Assembly (NCBI RefSeq): GCF_001270265.1
Contig: NZ_LGAP01000012.1
Span: forward strand, 1-64,000
DNA length: 64,000 nt
DNA from: Ensifer adhaerens
GTDB taxonomy: Bacteria > Pseudomonadota > Alphaproteobacteria > Rhizobiales > Rhizobiaceae
Direction of reading: 5' to 3'
Shown: positions 27,332 to 35,860 of the stretch, one piece after another
Layout of the letters: the number at the start of each line of letters is the position of its first letter
Numbering within the stretch: position 1 is the first letter of the stretch
Translations under genes and position numbers: made by a program
Notes under the pieces: generated by a model
Seen by the model: only the letters and a program-made list of their open reading frames with translations
The model's database searches: none
What the model was told of the DNA's origin: nothing

Positions 27332-28162
27332 TTAGGCGCGGCGAGCCGCGAGAGAGGACTTGAGAGCCGCCGCTTCGTCGGTCTGGATGACCGAGATGCC
27401 GGCATCGATCAGCCGTCCCCAGACAGCGTCGGGATCGGCAAGGGCAGCCGTATCGGTGAAGCCGGCGCAGGCGACGCAATCGAGCGTATTGACCCAGAGC
27501 GCCATGCCGCTTTCAAGCAGTGGGCCATCGAGGGCGGAGAGTTGTTTGAGGTTATCGAAATAGATTTCACAGACCGTCGGCGCGAGTTCGGACAGAAGCG
27601 CCAGTTGCGTCGCGGCATCCGGTACGTTTAGCCGGGTCTTGGCCATGAACAGGATGTCATGCGGCTCGATCATTTCTCGGATCCAGGCGAGGTCTTTCTC
27701 GCTCTTCAGCGAGGCCCAGAAATCCACCTGGCCTTCGACGCCCATGGCCTTGGCGCAGGCGATGACATCCGGGATGACCTCGCGTTCCTTGACGTCGAGA
27801 TGCAGAAAGATGCGGTCGCGTGTCAGTTCGAACACCTCGGCGAGGCGCGGCAGTTTTTCCGTGGTGAATGCGTTCTGCGCACCACCATCACGGTTGCGCA
27901 GGGACAGCCCGGAAAGCTGCCGCGACGACAGGTGTTCCGGCTCGGCATCAAGGCCCGCCATGCGCTCCAGCGTCTCGTCATGCAGCAGGAACAATCCACC
28001 ATCGGCGTTGCGGCGGATATCGATCTCCACCACCTCATAGCGGGCATCGATCGCCCGCTGGATGGCGAGCAGGCTGTTTTCCGGCGCATCCCGCCAGATG
28101 CCGCGATGCGCGACGATGGCGCAATCGCGGGCCTTGTCGGCAATAAACTCTCTGTAGCTCAC
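27332..28162 (-). CDS. ugpQ: Glycerophosphodiester phosphodiesterase (first of two)
   Basis: 276 residues, the same length as its neighbour and similar along the whole chain (FIADKARDCAIVAHRG, APENSLLAIQRAI, EIDIRRNADGGLFLLHDE). Catalytic His-Arg and the Glu/Asp/His metal ligands are kept. It overlaps the ATPase gene by four bases (28159-28162), so translation is coupled to the transporter. Two phosphodiesterases in one operon suggest different alcohol head groups, for example choline/ethanolamine versus inositol, but this is inference. Confidence 0.9.
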   Translation of the reverse strand: MSYREFIADKARDCAIVAHRGIWRDAPENSLLAIQRAIDARYEVVEIDIRRNADGGLFLLHDETLERMAGLDAEPEHLSSRQLSGLSLRNRDGGAQNAFTTEKLPRLAEVFELTRDRIFLHLDVKEREVIPDVIACAKAMGVEGQVDFWASLKSEKDLAWIREMIEPHDILFMAKTRLNVPDAATQLALLSELAPTVCEIYFDNLKQLSALDGPLLESGMALWVNTLDCVACAGFTDTAALADPDAVWGRLIDAGISVIQTDEAAALKSSLAARRA

Positions 28163-29298
28163 TGGTATTCTTTCACGAACGTAGGCGCGGTCTTGGCGTC
28201 ATCGAAGGCGTTGTGAATGGCGCGGCCGGTCTCGCTATCGAAGAGATGCAGACGTGCCCGCGGGAAAGACAAGGACAGCGTCTGTTCCGTATCGATCTCG
28301 GCGCCGAAGGGCATTGTGATCCGCAAATTCTGGTCGGCGATATTCGTTTCAAGGATTTCATGGGATCCCAGATCTTCGCGATAGCGGATCTCGGCCTTGA
28401 TCGAACCGCCGGCATTGACCGCGATGTCTTCCGGGCGAATGCCGAGCTGGAAACTGCCCTTGTCGGCATAATTGGCGACCACCTGCCCATCGGCCAGACG
28501 CAGCGCCGAGCCATCGCCCGTGACAGCCAAAATGTTCATCGGCGGCGCACCGATAAATTTGGCGACGAAGACGGAAGCCGGATGATGGTAGATCGCCTTC
28601 GGCGTATCGAACTGCTCGATAAGGCCCTTGTTGAGAATGAGGATGCGGTCGGCGAGCGTCATGGCCTCCACCTGATCATGGGTGACAAAAACGCTGGTGG
28701 CGCCAATGCGGCGGTGCAGGTCGGCAAGCTCGACCCGCATGTCGTGGCGCAGCTGCGCGTCGAGGTTCGACAGCGGCTCGTCGAACAGAAGTACGCCCGG
28801 CTCGCGGATGATGGCACGGCCGATCGCGACCCGCTGGCGCTGACCGCCGGAAAGCTGGCCCGGCTTGCGGGGGAGGAAGTCGGCAAGGCCGACCATCTTC
28901 GCAACCACGCCAACCCGCTGTGCCCGATCGGCCTTCGAAACACCGGCGACCTTCAGGCTGTAGGCCATGTTTTCGGCGACCGTCATGTGCGGATAAAGCG
29001 CATAGTTCTGGAACACCATGGCGCAGCCGCGGTGCTTTGGCTCGAGGTCCTGGACCTCACGGCCGCCGATGACGATTTTGCCTCCGGAGACCCGCTCGAG
29101 GCCCGCGATCATCTGCAGAAGTGTGGACTTGCCGCATCCGGAAGGACCGAGCACGACGGTAAACTCGCCCGGGCGCAGTGCCACATTGATCGGCGGGATG
29201 ACGGTGGTCTTGGCGTCATAGGCCTTGGTGACGCCGATGAGCTCGATATCGGCAGCAGTGGCGCGAATGGCTGTGTCGATGGCGGTCATTCTAGTCAT
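28159..29298 (-). CDS. ugpC: ABC transporter ATP-binding protein (UgpC/MsmK type)
   Basis: 379 residues. Walker A is GPSGCGKST, the signature is LSGGQRQRVAIGRA, Walker B ends in LLFDEPLSNLDAQLR, and the C-terminal TOBE/OB regulatory domain of sugar-type importers is present (IRPEDIAV). It energises uptake by the two permeases encoded upstream. It overlaps the permease stop by four bases and the phosphodiesterase start by four bases, a tight polycistron. Confidence 0.92.
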   Translation of the reverse strand: MTRMTAIDTAIRATAADIELIGVTKAYDAKTTVIPPINVALRPGEFTVVLGPSGCGKSTLLQMIAGLERVSGGKIVIGGREVQDLEPKHRGCAMVFQNYALYPHMTVAENMAYSLKVAGVSKADRAQRVGVVAKMVGLADFLPRKPGQLSGGQRQRVAIGRAIIREPGVLLFDEPLSNLDAQLRHDMRVELADLHRRIGATSVFVTHDQVEAMTLADRILILNKGLIEQFDTPKAIYHHPASVFVAKFIGAPPMNILAVTGDGSALRLADGQVVANYADKGSFQLGIRPEDIAVNAGGSIKAEIRYREDLGSHEILETNIADQNLRITMPFGAEIDTEQTLSLSFPRARLHLFDSETGRAIHNAFDDAKTAPTFVKEYQ

Positions 29299-30212
29299 TT
29301 CTCCGAAAGAACCAGACCCTGGACGAGAAAGCGCTGCAGAAGGGCGATCATCGTGAGGGGAACGAGGGAGACGAGCACGGCACCGGCCATGATCATCGGG
29401 AAATCGGGCACCTGACCATCGGAATCCGGCACGAGACGGGCGAGCCCCACCACGGCGGTCTGCATGTCGGGCGTCGAGGCACCGACCAGTGGCCAGAGAT
29501 ACTGAGTCCAGCCGCTCAGGAAGGTGAGCACGAACAGCGAGGCGACGCTCGGGCGGGCGAGCGGCAAGAGGATGTCGATCAGGAAACGGATCGGGCCTGC
29601 TCCATCCATGCGTGCCGCCTTGAACAGATCCTTGGGCAGGGTCAGGAAGAACTGCCGGAACAGAAACGTGCCAGTGCCATGCGCCACCAGCGGCGCAACC
29701 AGGCCGAAATGCGTGTTGAGCACGCTGAGTTCGAGATGAACCGGCGCACCGAACATGTTGGCGGTCAGGGCATTGAGGCCGGTGACATCCAGCACCGCGT
29801 TGAGCGGTGAGAAGATATTGGACGCAACCTGATAGGTGGTGATGACGCGGATATCGAGCGGCAGCATGATCGTCGCCAGGATCAGCGCGAAGACCACGCC
29901 GGCCCAGCGGATGCGGAAATAGACGATCGCATAGGCCGACAGGAAGGACAGAGCACAGGTGGCCAGCGCATTCGAGAAGGCCACGATCATGCTGTTCAAC
30001 ATCTGGACCGGGATGCGCGTGTCGTGGATGACCTTAGCCATATTGGTGAACAGCTCGGTGCCCGGCACCCAGGCCAATCCGTTGGTCAGGATGTATTCGT
30101 AGGACTGCGAGGCGGTGGAGAGCGTCAGATAAAGCGGCCCGACGATATAGAGGATGCCGATGGCCAGCAGGATGCTGGCGACGATGTTGATGGAGCGTGC
30201 GTTCTCGACCAT
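29295..30212 (-). CDS. ugpE: ABC transporter permease (UgpE-like)
   Basis: 305 residues with six likely membrane segments, beginning NIVASILLAIGILYIVGPLY. The cytoplasmic coupling motif of binding-protein-dependent permeases is readable around KAARMDGAGPIRFLIDILLP (EAA-like, with ARMDGA). It pairs with the UgpA-like permease three bases upstream. Substrate assignment to glycerol-3-phosphate or glycerophosphodiesters rests on the operon rather than on this protein alone. Confidence 0.88.
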   Translation of the reverse strand: MVENARSINIVASILLAIGILYIVGPLYLTLSTASQSYEYILTNGLAWVPGTELFTNMAKVIHDTRIPVQMLNSMIVAFSNALATCALSFLSAYAIVYFRIRWAGVVFALILATIMLPLDIRVITTYQVASNIFSPLNAVLDVTGLNALTANMFGAPVHLELSVLNTHFGLVAPLVAHGTGTFLFRQFFLTLPKDLFKAARMDGAGPIRFLIDILLPLARPSVASLFVLTFLSGWTQYLWPLVGASTPDMQTAVVGLARLVPDSDGQVPDFPMIMAGAVLVSLVPLTMIALLQRFLVQGLVLSEK

Positions 30213-30215
30213 GGC

Positions 30216-31106
30216 TCAGCGCTCGTAGTTGATGCGCCGGCCGAGGAAGACGAACTGGCAGGCCGCGAGGAGAAGGACGAAGACCATCAGAATGGCCGTC
30301 TGGGTAGAGGCGCCGGAAAGATCGAAGCCGCGGAAACCGTCGATATAGATCTTGTAGACGAGCAGGGTCGTCGAGCCGCCCGGGCCGCCGCCGGTCATGG
30401 TGTCGATCAGCGCGAAGACCGATGTGATGCTTTCGGTAAATTCCAGCACGAAGGTCAGAAAGAGCTGCGGCATGATCAGTGGCAGTTGCACATCGGCAAT
30501 GCGCCGCCACGGGCTGGCTCCGTCCATCGCCGCCGCCTGATACATGGTCGGCGGGATCGAGCGCAGGCCGGCGAGAAGGATGACGAAATTGAATGGAATA
30601 CCGCTCCAGACATGCGCGGCAACCAGGGTGACGAAAGCGTCGGTTCCGTCCATGCCGGGGTTCCACAGGCCGGGAAACAGCGCATTGAGCGGGGCCATCA
30701 GGCCAACGAAGGGATTGAAGATGAAGGCGAAGACGACACCGATCGCGGCGCCGGCAATGCCCTTCGGCCAGACGAGGATGTTTCGAGCCGCATAGGAGAG
30801 GCCGATCTTGCGGTCGGCGGCGATGGCGAGCATCAGCGGCACCGCGACCGCAAGCGTCGACGCCGTCAGCATGAAGACGATCGTGCGCCAGCCGGCCATC
30901 CAGAATTCAGGATCCGACAGGACACGCGCAAAATTCTGGAGACCGACGAATTCCGAGCCGCCGCCGAACGGTTGCTCCAGGAAAAACGACCAGTAGAAGG
31001 CCTGGAAGACCGGCACGTAAAAAAACAGGACGATCAGCAGCATCAGCGGCGCCACGAGCAGAAGCGGTAGCCAGCAATGACCGAACAGGGAGGATTCCGA
31101 CGACAT
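30216..31106 (-). CDS. ugpA: ABC transporter permease (UgpA-like)
   Basis: 296 residues from the ATG at 31106 (MSSESSLFGHC); the open frame reaches 31136 without added homology. Membrane segments begin at LPLLLVAPLMLLIVLFFYVP; the EAA-type motif is YQAAAMDGASPWRRIADVQLP. It forms the channel with the UgpE-like protein. A strong intercistronic hairpin separates it from the binding-protein gene, which usually leaves the binding protein in excess of the permeases. Confidence 0.88.
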   Translation of the reverse strand: MSSESSLFGHCWLPLLLVAPLMLLIVLFFYVPVFQAFYWSFFLEQPFGGGSEFVGLQNFARVLSDPEFWMAGWRTIVFMLTASTLAVAVPLMLAIAADRKIGLSYAARNILVWPKGIAGAAIGVVFAFIFNPFVGLMAPLNALFPGLWNPGMDGTDAFVTLVAAHVWSGIPFNFVILLAGLRSIPPTMYQAAAMDGASPWRRIADVQLPLIMPQLFLTFVLEFTESITSVFALIDTMTGGGPGGSTTLLVYKIYIDGFRGFDLSGASTQTAILMVFVLLLAACQFVFLGRRINYER

Positions 31107-31132
31107 GGATACAGTCCCAAAGCAAAACAAGG

Positions 31133-31158
31133 GCATGGGGCGGCGAACCGCCCCATGC
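31133..31158. promoter_or_regulatory. Intercistronic hairpin between ugpB-like and ugpA-like genes
   Basis: GCATGGGGCGG and CCGCCCCATGC form a perfect 11-bp stem with a CGAA tetraloop and no T run. Such stems after binding-protein genes commonly stabilise the upstream message and reduce downstream expression. Confidence 0.65.
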
Positions 31159-31178
31159 TGCGGATGTAACGGTGATGA

Positions 31179-32489
31179 TCAGGGTAACGTCTTGCCCTTG
31201 TAGGTCTGCTCGAAGCGGCGCAGCAGCTGGTCGCCACGCGTCTTGGTGTTGTCGAGCGCCACCTGCATGGTCTGCTGGTCGGCAAAGGCTTTCTGGGTTT
31301 CTTCCATGAAGACTTCGCGGAACTGAACGTAGAAGCCGAGGCGGATGCCACGGGTATCGGCGGTCGCCGGCTGGTTCATGGATTCGACACCGACCTTGGC
31401 GGTCGCGTATTTCGGCGAATTCGCCTCATCGCTCCCGGCAATGGCATCCAGCACATCAGCCGTGACCGGCACGTAACCCGTGGCTGCGGTGAAGAACATC
31501 TGCTGTTCGGGGCGGCGCAGGAACCCGAGGAAAGCCTTGACGGCTTCGAGCTCGGGCGCGTCGTGCCCCTTCATGACGTAGATGGAAGCACCGCCGACAA
31601 AGGTGTTGTGACGCTCATAGCCTTTGTACATCGGCGCCATGTCAACGGTCAGTTCGTACTTGCCGTCGAAGGATTTGGTGGCCGCGGTGTAGGAGCCGGA
31701 GGATCCCTCCATCATCGCGCATTCGCCGGCGTTGAAGGCGGCGGTATAGTTGCCGGCCTTAGTGTCGGCAGCGAGGCGGACGAGGCCTTCCTTGCGCCAC
31801 TCGACCAGATTGGCAAGATGCCGGGCGGCAAAGGTGGTGTTGATCACGTATTCGGCGTCGAGGCCGTCATAACCGTTATGCTTGGTGGCGATTGGCAGGC
31901 CGTGGCGGGCCGAGAACTGCTCGAGCACGCGCCAGGTATCGCCATCGGTGACGAACGGGCAGGCATGACCGGCGGCCTTCAACTTGCGAGCGGCTTCGAT
32001 CACCTCTTCCCAAGTGGTCGGCGTCTGCGTGATGCCGGCTTTCTCGAGTTCCGTCTTGTTCGTGTAGAACAGGAGCGTCGAGGAATTGTAGGGCTGGGCG
32101 AACAGCTTGCCGCCCGAGGTTTCATAATAGGCGCGGGCGCCGGCGATATACTGGTCCCACTTGACATCAGGCATCAGGTCCTGAACCGGCTCGACAGCGT
32201 CCGACAGCATTAGGTCGAGCGTGCCGGCGTCGAAAAACTGGATGAGAACCGGGTGGTTCTTGGCGCGATAGGCGGCAATCGCCTTCTGCATGGAAACTTC
32301 ATAGCTGCCCTGGCCGACGCAGTTCACCTTGTGCCCGCTCTGGGCAGCATTGAAGGCATCGCACTGCGCCTTGATGGCGGTTTCGACCGGGCCAGTATTG
32401 CCATACCAGAATTCGATATTGGTGGCCTCCGCCTCACCGGCGCCTGCCATGAGCGCGGCTACAGCCGCCAGAGTAAACTTGTTCATCAT
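31179..32489 (-). CDS. ugpB: ABC transporter periplasmic substrate-binding protein (UgpB-like)
   Basis: 436 residues from the ATG at 32489 (32486 is equally possible). A signal peptide is visible (FTLAAVAALMAGAGEAEA), then NIEFWYGNTGPVETAIKAQ, typical of family 1 extracellular binding proteins, and CPFVTDGDTWRVLEQFSARHG and EGSSGSYTAATKSF later in the chain. Length matches UgpB (about 430). It captures substrate in the periplasm for UgpA/E/C-like partners. It is the first gene of the operon and lies opposite the ROK regulator, with a matching operator just upstream of its start. Confidence 0.9.
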   Translation of the reverse strand: MMNKFTLAAVAALMAGAGEAEATNIEFWYGNTGPVETAIKAQCDAFNAAQSGHKVNCVGQGSYEVSMQKAIAAYRAKNHPVLIQFFDAGTLDLMLSDAVEPVQDLMPDVKWDQYIAGARAYYETSGGKLFAQPYNSSTLLFYTNKTELEKAGITQTPTTWEEVIEAARKLKAAGHACPFVTDGDTWRVLEQFSARHGLPIATKHNGYDGLDAEYVINTTFAARHLANLVEWRKEGLVRLAADTKAGNYTAAFNAGECAMMEGSSGSYTAATKSFDGKYELTVDMAPMYKGYERHNTFVGGASIYVMKGHDAPELEAVKAFLGFLRRPEQQMFFTAATGYVPVTADVLDAIAGSDEANSPKYATAKVGVESMNQPATADTRGIRLGFYVQFREVFMEETQKAFADQQTMQVALDNTKTRGDQLLRRFEQTYKGKTLP

Positions 32490-32544
32490 CGCCCTCGCCT
32501 GTTTTCGGGTCGGCCGAACCTCGCTCGACCTTCGACGGCGCTTA

Positions 32545-32661
32545 TTACACTTTACGTGTAACAATTCCATGACGCTCAACGTCGCTTGAAAAGACCGTAA
32601 TTCGCCGATAAACACGGAACACTCGCATCAGGCAGATAAGATTAATACACTTTTCCAGTAA
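32545..32661. promoter_or_regulatory. Two operator copies in the ugp-like/ROK divergent region
   Basis: TTACACTTTACGTGTAA (32545-32561) is a perfect palindrome around TTTAC. ATACACTTTTCCAGTAA (32645-32661) matches it at most positions and lies 12 bases before the ROK start. Centres are exactly 100 bp apart. ROK/NagC-type repressors often bind such paired sites and loop the DNA, so repression of both directions by the adjacent regulator is likely. Confidence 0.7.
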
Positions 32662-32672
32662 GGTATTCAGGC

Positions 32673-33833
32673 GTGCCAGACACCTACGCTCCGGAACCAT
32701 TGATTGCCGCACGCTTCCTCCGCGCCAACGAGGCGGTTGTGGTCTCATCCAACGAGCGGAAAATCCTGCAGCTCATCTGGCGTAATCCCGGCATTTCCCG
32801 GTCGGAGATCACCGGCCATACCGACCTTACGCAGCAATCCGTCCACCGCATCCTTGATCAACTGGCGGAGCGGGGCATCATTCTTTTGGGATCTGCAAAG
32901 CCCGGCCTGGGACGTGGGCAACCGAGCCCGATGCTCAGACTGAACGGTGACCACGCCTATGCCTGCGGGATCTCGGTCAATACCGATGTGATAGGCATCT
33001 GTATTATGGATTTGGCCGGCCGGACGCTGGGCGAGCGAGAGGTGCCACTTCGTGAATTGACGATGAACCAGGCGCTGCAGCTCGTGAAGCAGCAGGTGGC
33101 CGACCTGAAGAGGCAGAATGACCTCGCTGACGAAAACCTCTTCGGTATCGGCCTCGCGATCGCCGGCTACCATGTCGATGGCACGCGCCACAATGCGCCT
33201 CTTCCTTTGCACGAATGGTCCCTGATCGAACTTGGCCCGCTTGTCGCAGGCGTTTTTGACCGGCCGGTCTGGGTCATCAACGGCGGCAAGTCAGGAGCCA
33301 TTGCTGAATCCATGTTTGGAGCAGGACGCTTCGTCAGGCATTTCGCCTATCTGAGCTTCAATTACGGTTTTGGCGGCGGCGTGATCAGCGACGGTGAACT
33401 CTTGCAGGGCGGCAATGGCAATGCAGGCGAGTTTTCGGGCATGTTCGATGATGTGGAAACCGAACGTCGGCCGGCCTTGCAATATCTCATCGACCGGTTG
33501 AACCGAAACGGCGTCAATGTTCCATCGATCCACTACATGCGCCGCAATTTCGAGCGGGATTGGCCCGGGGTCTCAGAATGGGTGGAGGAGATAACCCCCG
33601 CCTACAACCGCCTCGTCAACGCCATTCGCGCCACGATCGATCCGCAGGCGATTGTCTTCGGCGGCCAAATCCCTCCCGATCTTGCCCGGATGATGATCGA
33701 GCGGACGCAGATTTTCGACCGCCCCCGCTACGGCGTCCGGCGGGCCGGCCCGAAGATGATCGTCTCTGAGATTCCCAGTGATGCCCCGGCCATGGGCGCT
33801 GCGATAATGCCCTTCCGTCGCTCATTTTATTAG
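32673..33833 (+). CDS. ROK family transcriptional regulator (NagC/XylR type)
   Basis: 386 residues from a GTG. The winged helix-turn-helix is at about residues 25-80 (ILQLIWRNPGISRSEITGHTDLTQQSVHRILDQL), followed by a sugar-kinase-like ROK domain (GISVNTDVIGICIMDLAG, IGLAIAGYHVDG, YGFGGGVISDGELLQG). The zinc-binding C-x-C-G-x-x-G-C stretch normal in ROK proteins is not visible after the GEFSGMF segment. It is divergent from the Ugp-like operon and is its probable repressor; the inducer is unknown. The operator copy close to its own start suggests autoregulation. Confidence 0.88.
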   Translation: MPDTYAPEPLIAARFLRANEAVVVSSNERKILQLIWRNPGISRSEITGHTDLTQQSVHRILDQLAERGIILLGSAKPGLGRGQPSPMLRLNGDHAYACGISVNTDVIGICIMDLAGRTLGEREVPLRELTMNQALQLVKQQVADLKRQNDLADENLFGIGLAIAGYHVDGTRHNAPLPLHEWSLIELGPLVAGVFDRPVWVINGGKSGAIAESMFGAGRFVRHFAYLSFNYGFGGGVISDGELLQGGNGNAGEFSGMFDDVETERRPALQYLIDRLNRNGVNVPSIHYMRRNFERDWPGVSEWVEEITPAYNRLVNAIRATIDPQAIVFGGQIPPDLARMMIERTQIFDRPRYGVRRAGPKMIVSEIPSDAPAMGAAIMPFRRSFY

Positions 33834-34127
33834 CCATCGTTAAAAGGTGCTTGGACTGCCGATCTACAAGCGGAGCAAACAAACCACGGTGGCTGCATGC
33901 TCCAACGAGGTCCAAACGCCTTGAACAGATTCGAACCAGATCTACCCTTATCCACGAGCCTTCAAATGAGGCGTGGCCAAACCTCCCGTCGATTTTCATG
34001 ACAGCTTGTCAGGCCTTCCGCCAACAGCGAGACAGCAATTCCATTTCCAGCGAACTGTCCGGCATAGGAAAGGCCAAGGGCCGCGGTTCTGCTGACATCG
34101 AAATCGAGACGGCGGTGTCCCCAGTAA

Positions 34128-34898
34128 TACGACGCGCGAATGCAGGACATGGACGAGGCGGGCGGGCTGATTGCGCGCGCCGCCAACCGCCACCTCGGCA
34201 AGTCCGATCGGGAAGCGGCCGGCGTTCTGTCGGCCGCGCAACGTCCCACCCATTTCCTCGACAGTCCGCGCATGACCGCCGTACTCGGCCGATCGGATTT
34301 CCGCTTCGCCGATCTCAAGCGCATCAACGCGACCGTGTTTCTGGTCCTGCCGCCTGATCGGCTCTCTACCTATTCCAGGTGGCTGCGGCTGCTGATCACC
34401 CAAAGCCTCACCGACATGGCGCGCGAGCCCACCTCCCCCGCTCGGCCCGTGCTCTACCTGCTCGACGAGTTCGCCGCTCTCGGGCACCTGGCGCCGGTCG
34501 AACGCGCCATGGGCCTCATGGCCGGCTATGGCGTCCAGCTCTGGCCGATCCTCCAGGATACCCATCGGCTGCGCGCCACCTATGGACAGCGCGCCGGCAC
34601 CTTCCTGTCAAATGCCGCCGTCCTTCAGGTCTTTGGCGTCAATGATATCGAAACCGCCGAGCTGATTGCGCGCTCGATCGGAAAGACGGATGCGCACTAC
34701 ATCACCAGGTCCTGGAGCGAGGGCAAGAACTCGTCGTCCGAGCACATCTCGGCTCGTGATCTCATCAATGCCGATGAAATCATGCGGCTACCGGAAGACG
34801 GGATGATCCTGCTGAGACAGGGGCAGCGGCCGGCCTGGGTCAAAAGGCTTCGATATTATGCCGATCCGGAGTTCAAAGGAGCGTTCGATCCGACGTGA
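34128..34898 (+). pseudogene. traG: TraG/VirD4 type IV coupling protein, C-terminal fragment
   Basis: About 250 residues, about the last third to two fifths of a coupling protein, start at the ATG 34140 in a frame blocked by a stop at 34125. YLLDEFAALGHLAPVERA is the Walker B region of the VirD4/TraG ATPase, and VQLWPILQDTHRLRATYGQ follows. The Walker A and membrane parts are missing. The intact protein would deliver DNA to a conjugation pore. Two further pieces of the same gene type occur at 24380-24475 and 36595-36642, so several copies have decayed in this region. Confidence 0.85.
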
Positions 34899-35182
34899 GT
34901 GATGAGACCCTCAACCGCTTTACCCTCTATGATACGGTGATCGCCTGGGCGAACCGCCTGCCCTTCGGTTTGGCGGGATAGGCCTTCACCTGCAGTCTCG
35001 CGACGGCTGATAGGGTGTGCCGCGACCTGAAGGCCGGTATGGCCGGCGCAAACATGGCGAGCTTCGGCTTGCCGGAAACGCAGGTCTGCGAGATCAACGA
35101 CAGCGGCTACGGCCATGAAGGCGGCATCGAAGGCATGGCCGAATACGAGGTCACCAAGTTCATAGCCCAAGCCGCGCTTTGA
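34899..35182 (+). pseudogene. Aldehyde dehydrogenase (succinate-semialdehyde type), C-terminal remnant
   Basis: A frame directly after the traG stop reads TLYDTVIAWANRLPFGLAG, then an in-frame TAG, then AFTCSLATADRVCRDLKAGM and MAEYEVTKFIAQAAL before a TGA at 35180. This matches the last 90 residues of NAD(P) aldehyde dehydrogenases, where ANRLPFGLAGYAFT is typical; the Tyr codon has become a stop. The upstream catalytic part is gone. Confidence 0.8.
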
Positions 35183-35242
35183 TAGTCTACCCTCCGCGGT
35201 GCTGACGATCCTGAGAGGAAACAGCAGGCGGTATGCACCCCC

Positions 35243-35860
35243 TCAGGCGACGTCAACGAGACTTACGCGAAGGTCATTGATGACGGTGGCAAGTCCACGC
35301 GCTCCGATCAGCTGTACGAGGCGCACGGCGGCAAGCTTCGAGACCGCTCGGTCAAAGATCGCGAGGTTCGTATGTCCATTCAGGCGAGATGGGTAGATGA
35401 TGCCGTCCGGCTTGGATCCGTGTTCATGAATCGCAAGCGACCACGCCCGCGCTAGGCTCTGGCGAGAAGATTTAGCGACATCCGTCGGTACGCCCATCCT
35501 GATCGCATGATCGTCGCGCAGATCGACAAGGTGGAGATCCGCGTTTGTCTCGATCTCCGCGTAGCGCCGGGCGTAAAGTTCTTACTCCTCGATGGGAAGG
35601 TCCCCGATGAGGCCGTCGCGCCGGTCGCGCAGGACTGCTTCCAGGAAACAGACCTTGAGCGTATCGCCAAGATAAAGGACGCCAAACCGTTTGGCAGCGT
35701 CACGCCGGCGAGGATCGCTGAATCGGCTCGGCGTCTTTCCATAGCCCAACGGATCTGGGAAGGCGCTTCCATAGATGCGTCCAAATTGGCGCCCGGCGGG
35801 AACGATCTCGATATCGAGCGGGAAATTCTCAAAAACCGCCGGCAGCTTGATTGCAGGCAT
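35243..35860 (-). pseudogene. RES-domain NAD-degrading toxin with one in-frame stop
   Basis: The frame from the ATG at 35860 to 35243 would give 205 residues but contains a TAA at 35582-35584, after LPIEE. Before it: GRIYGSAFPDPLGYGKTPSR and FGVLYLGDTLKVCFLEAVLR. After it: ELYARRYAEIETNADLHLVD and GIIYPSRLNGHTNLAIFDRA. Both halves match the RES family in the same frame, so a single nonsense change inactivates it. RES toxins deplete NAD+ and need an Xre/MbcA antitoxin, which is the gene directly upstream. Both the Arg-containing first half and the Ser/Asn-rich second half are still well kept, suggesting recent loss. Confidence 0.85.

Noticed and set aside
28213-29415. 400-codon open frame on the plus strand
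   Set aside because: Antisense to the ATP-binding protein gene.
30024-31070. 348-codon open frame on the plus strand
   Set aside because: Antisense to the two permease genes; very charged composition typical of shadows of membrane proteins.
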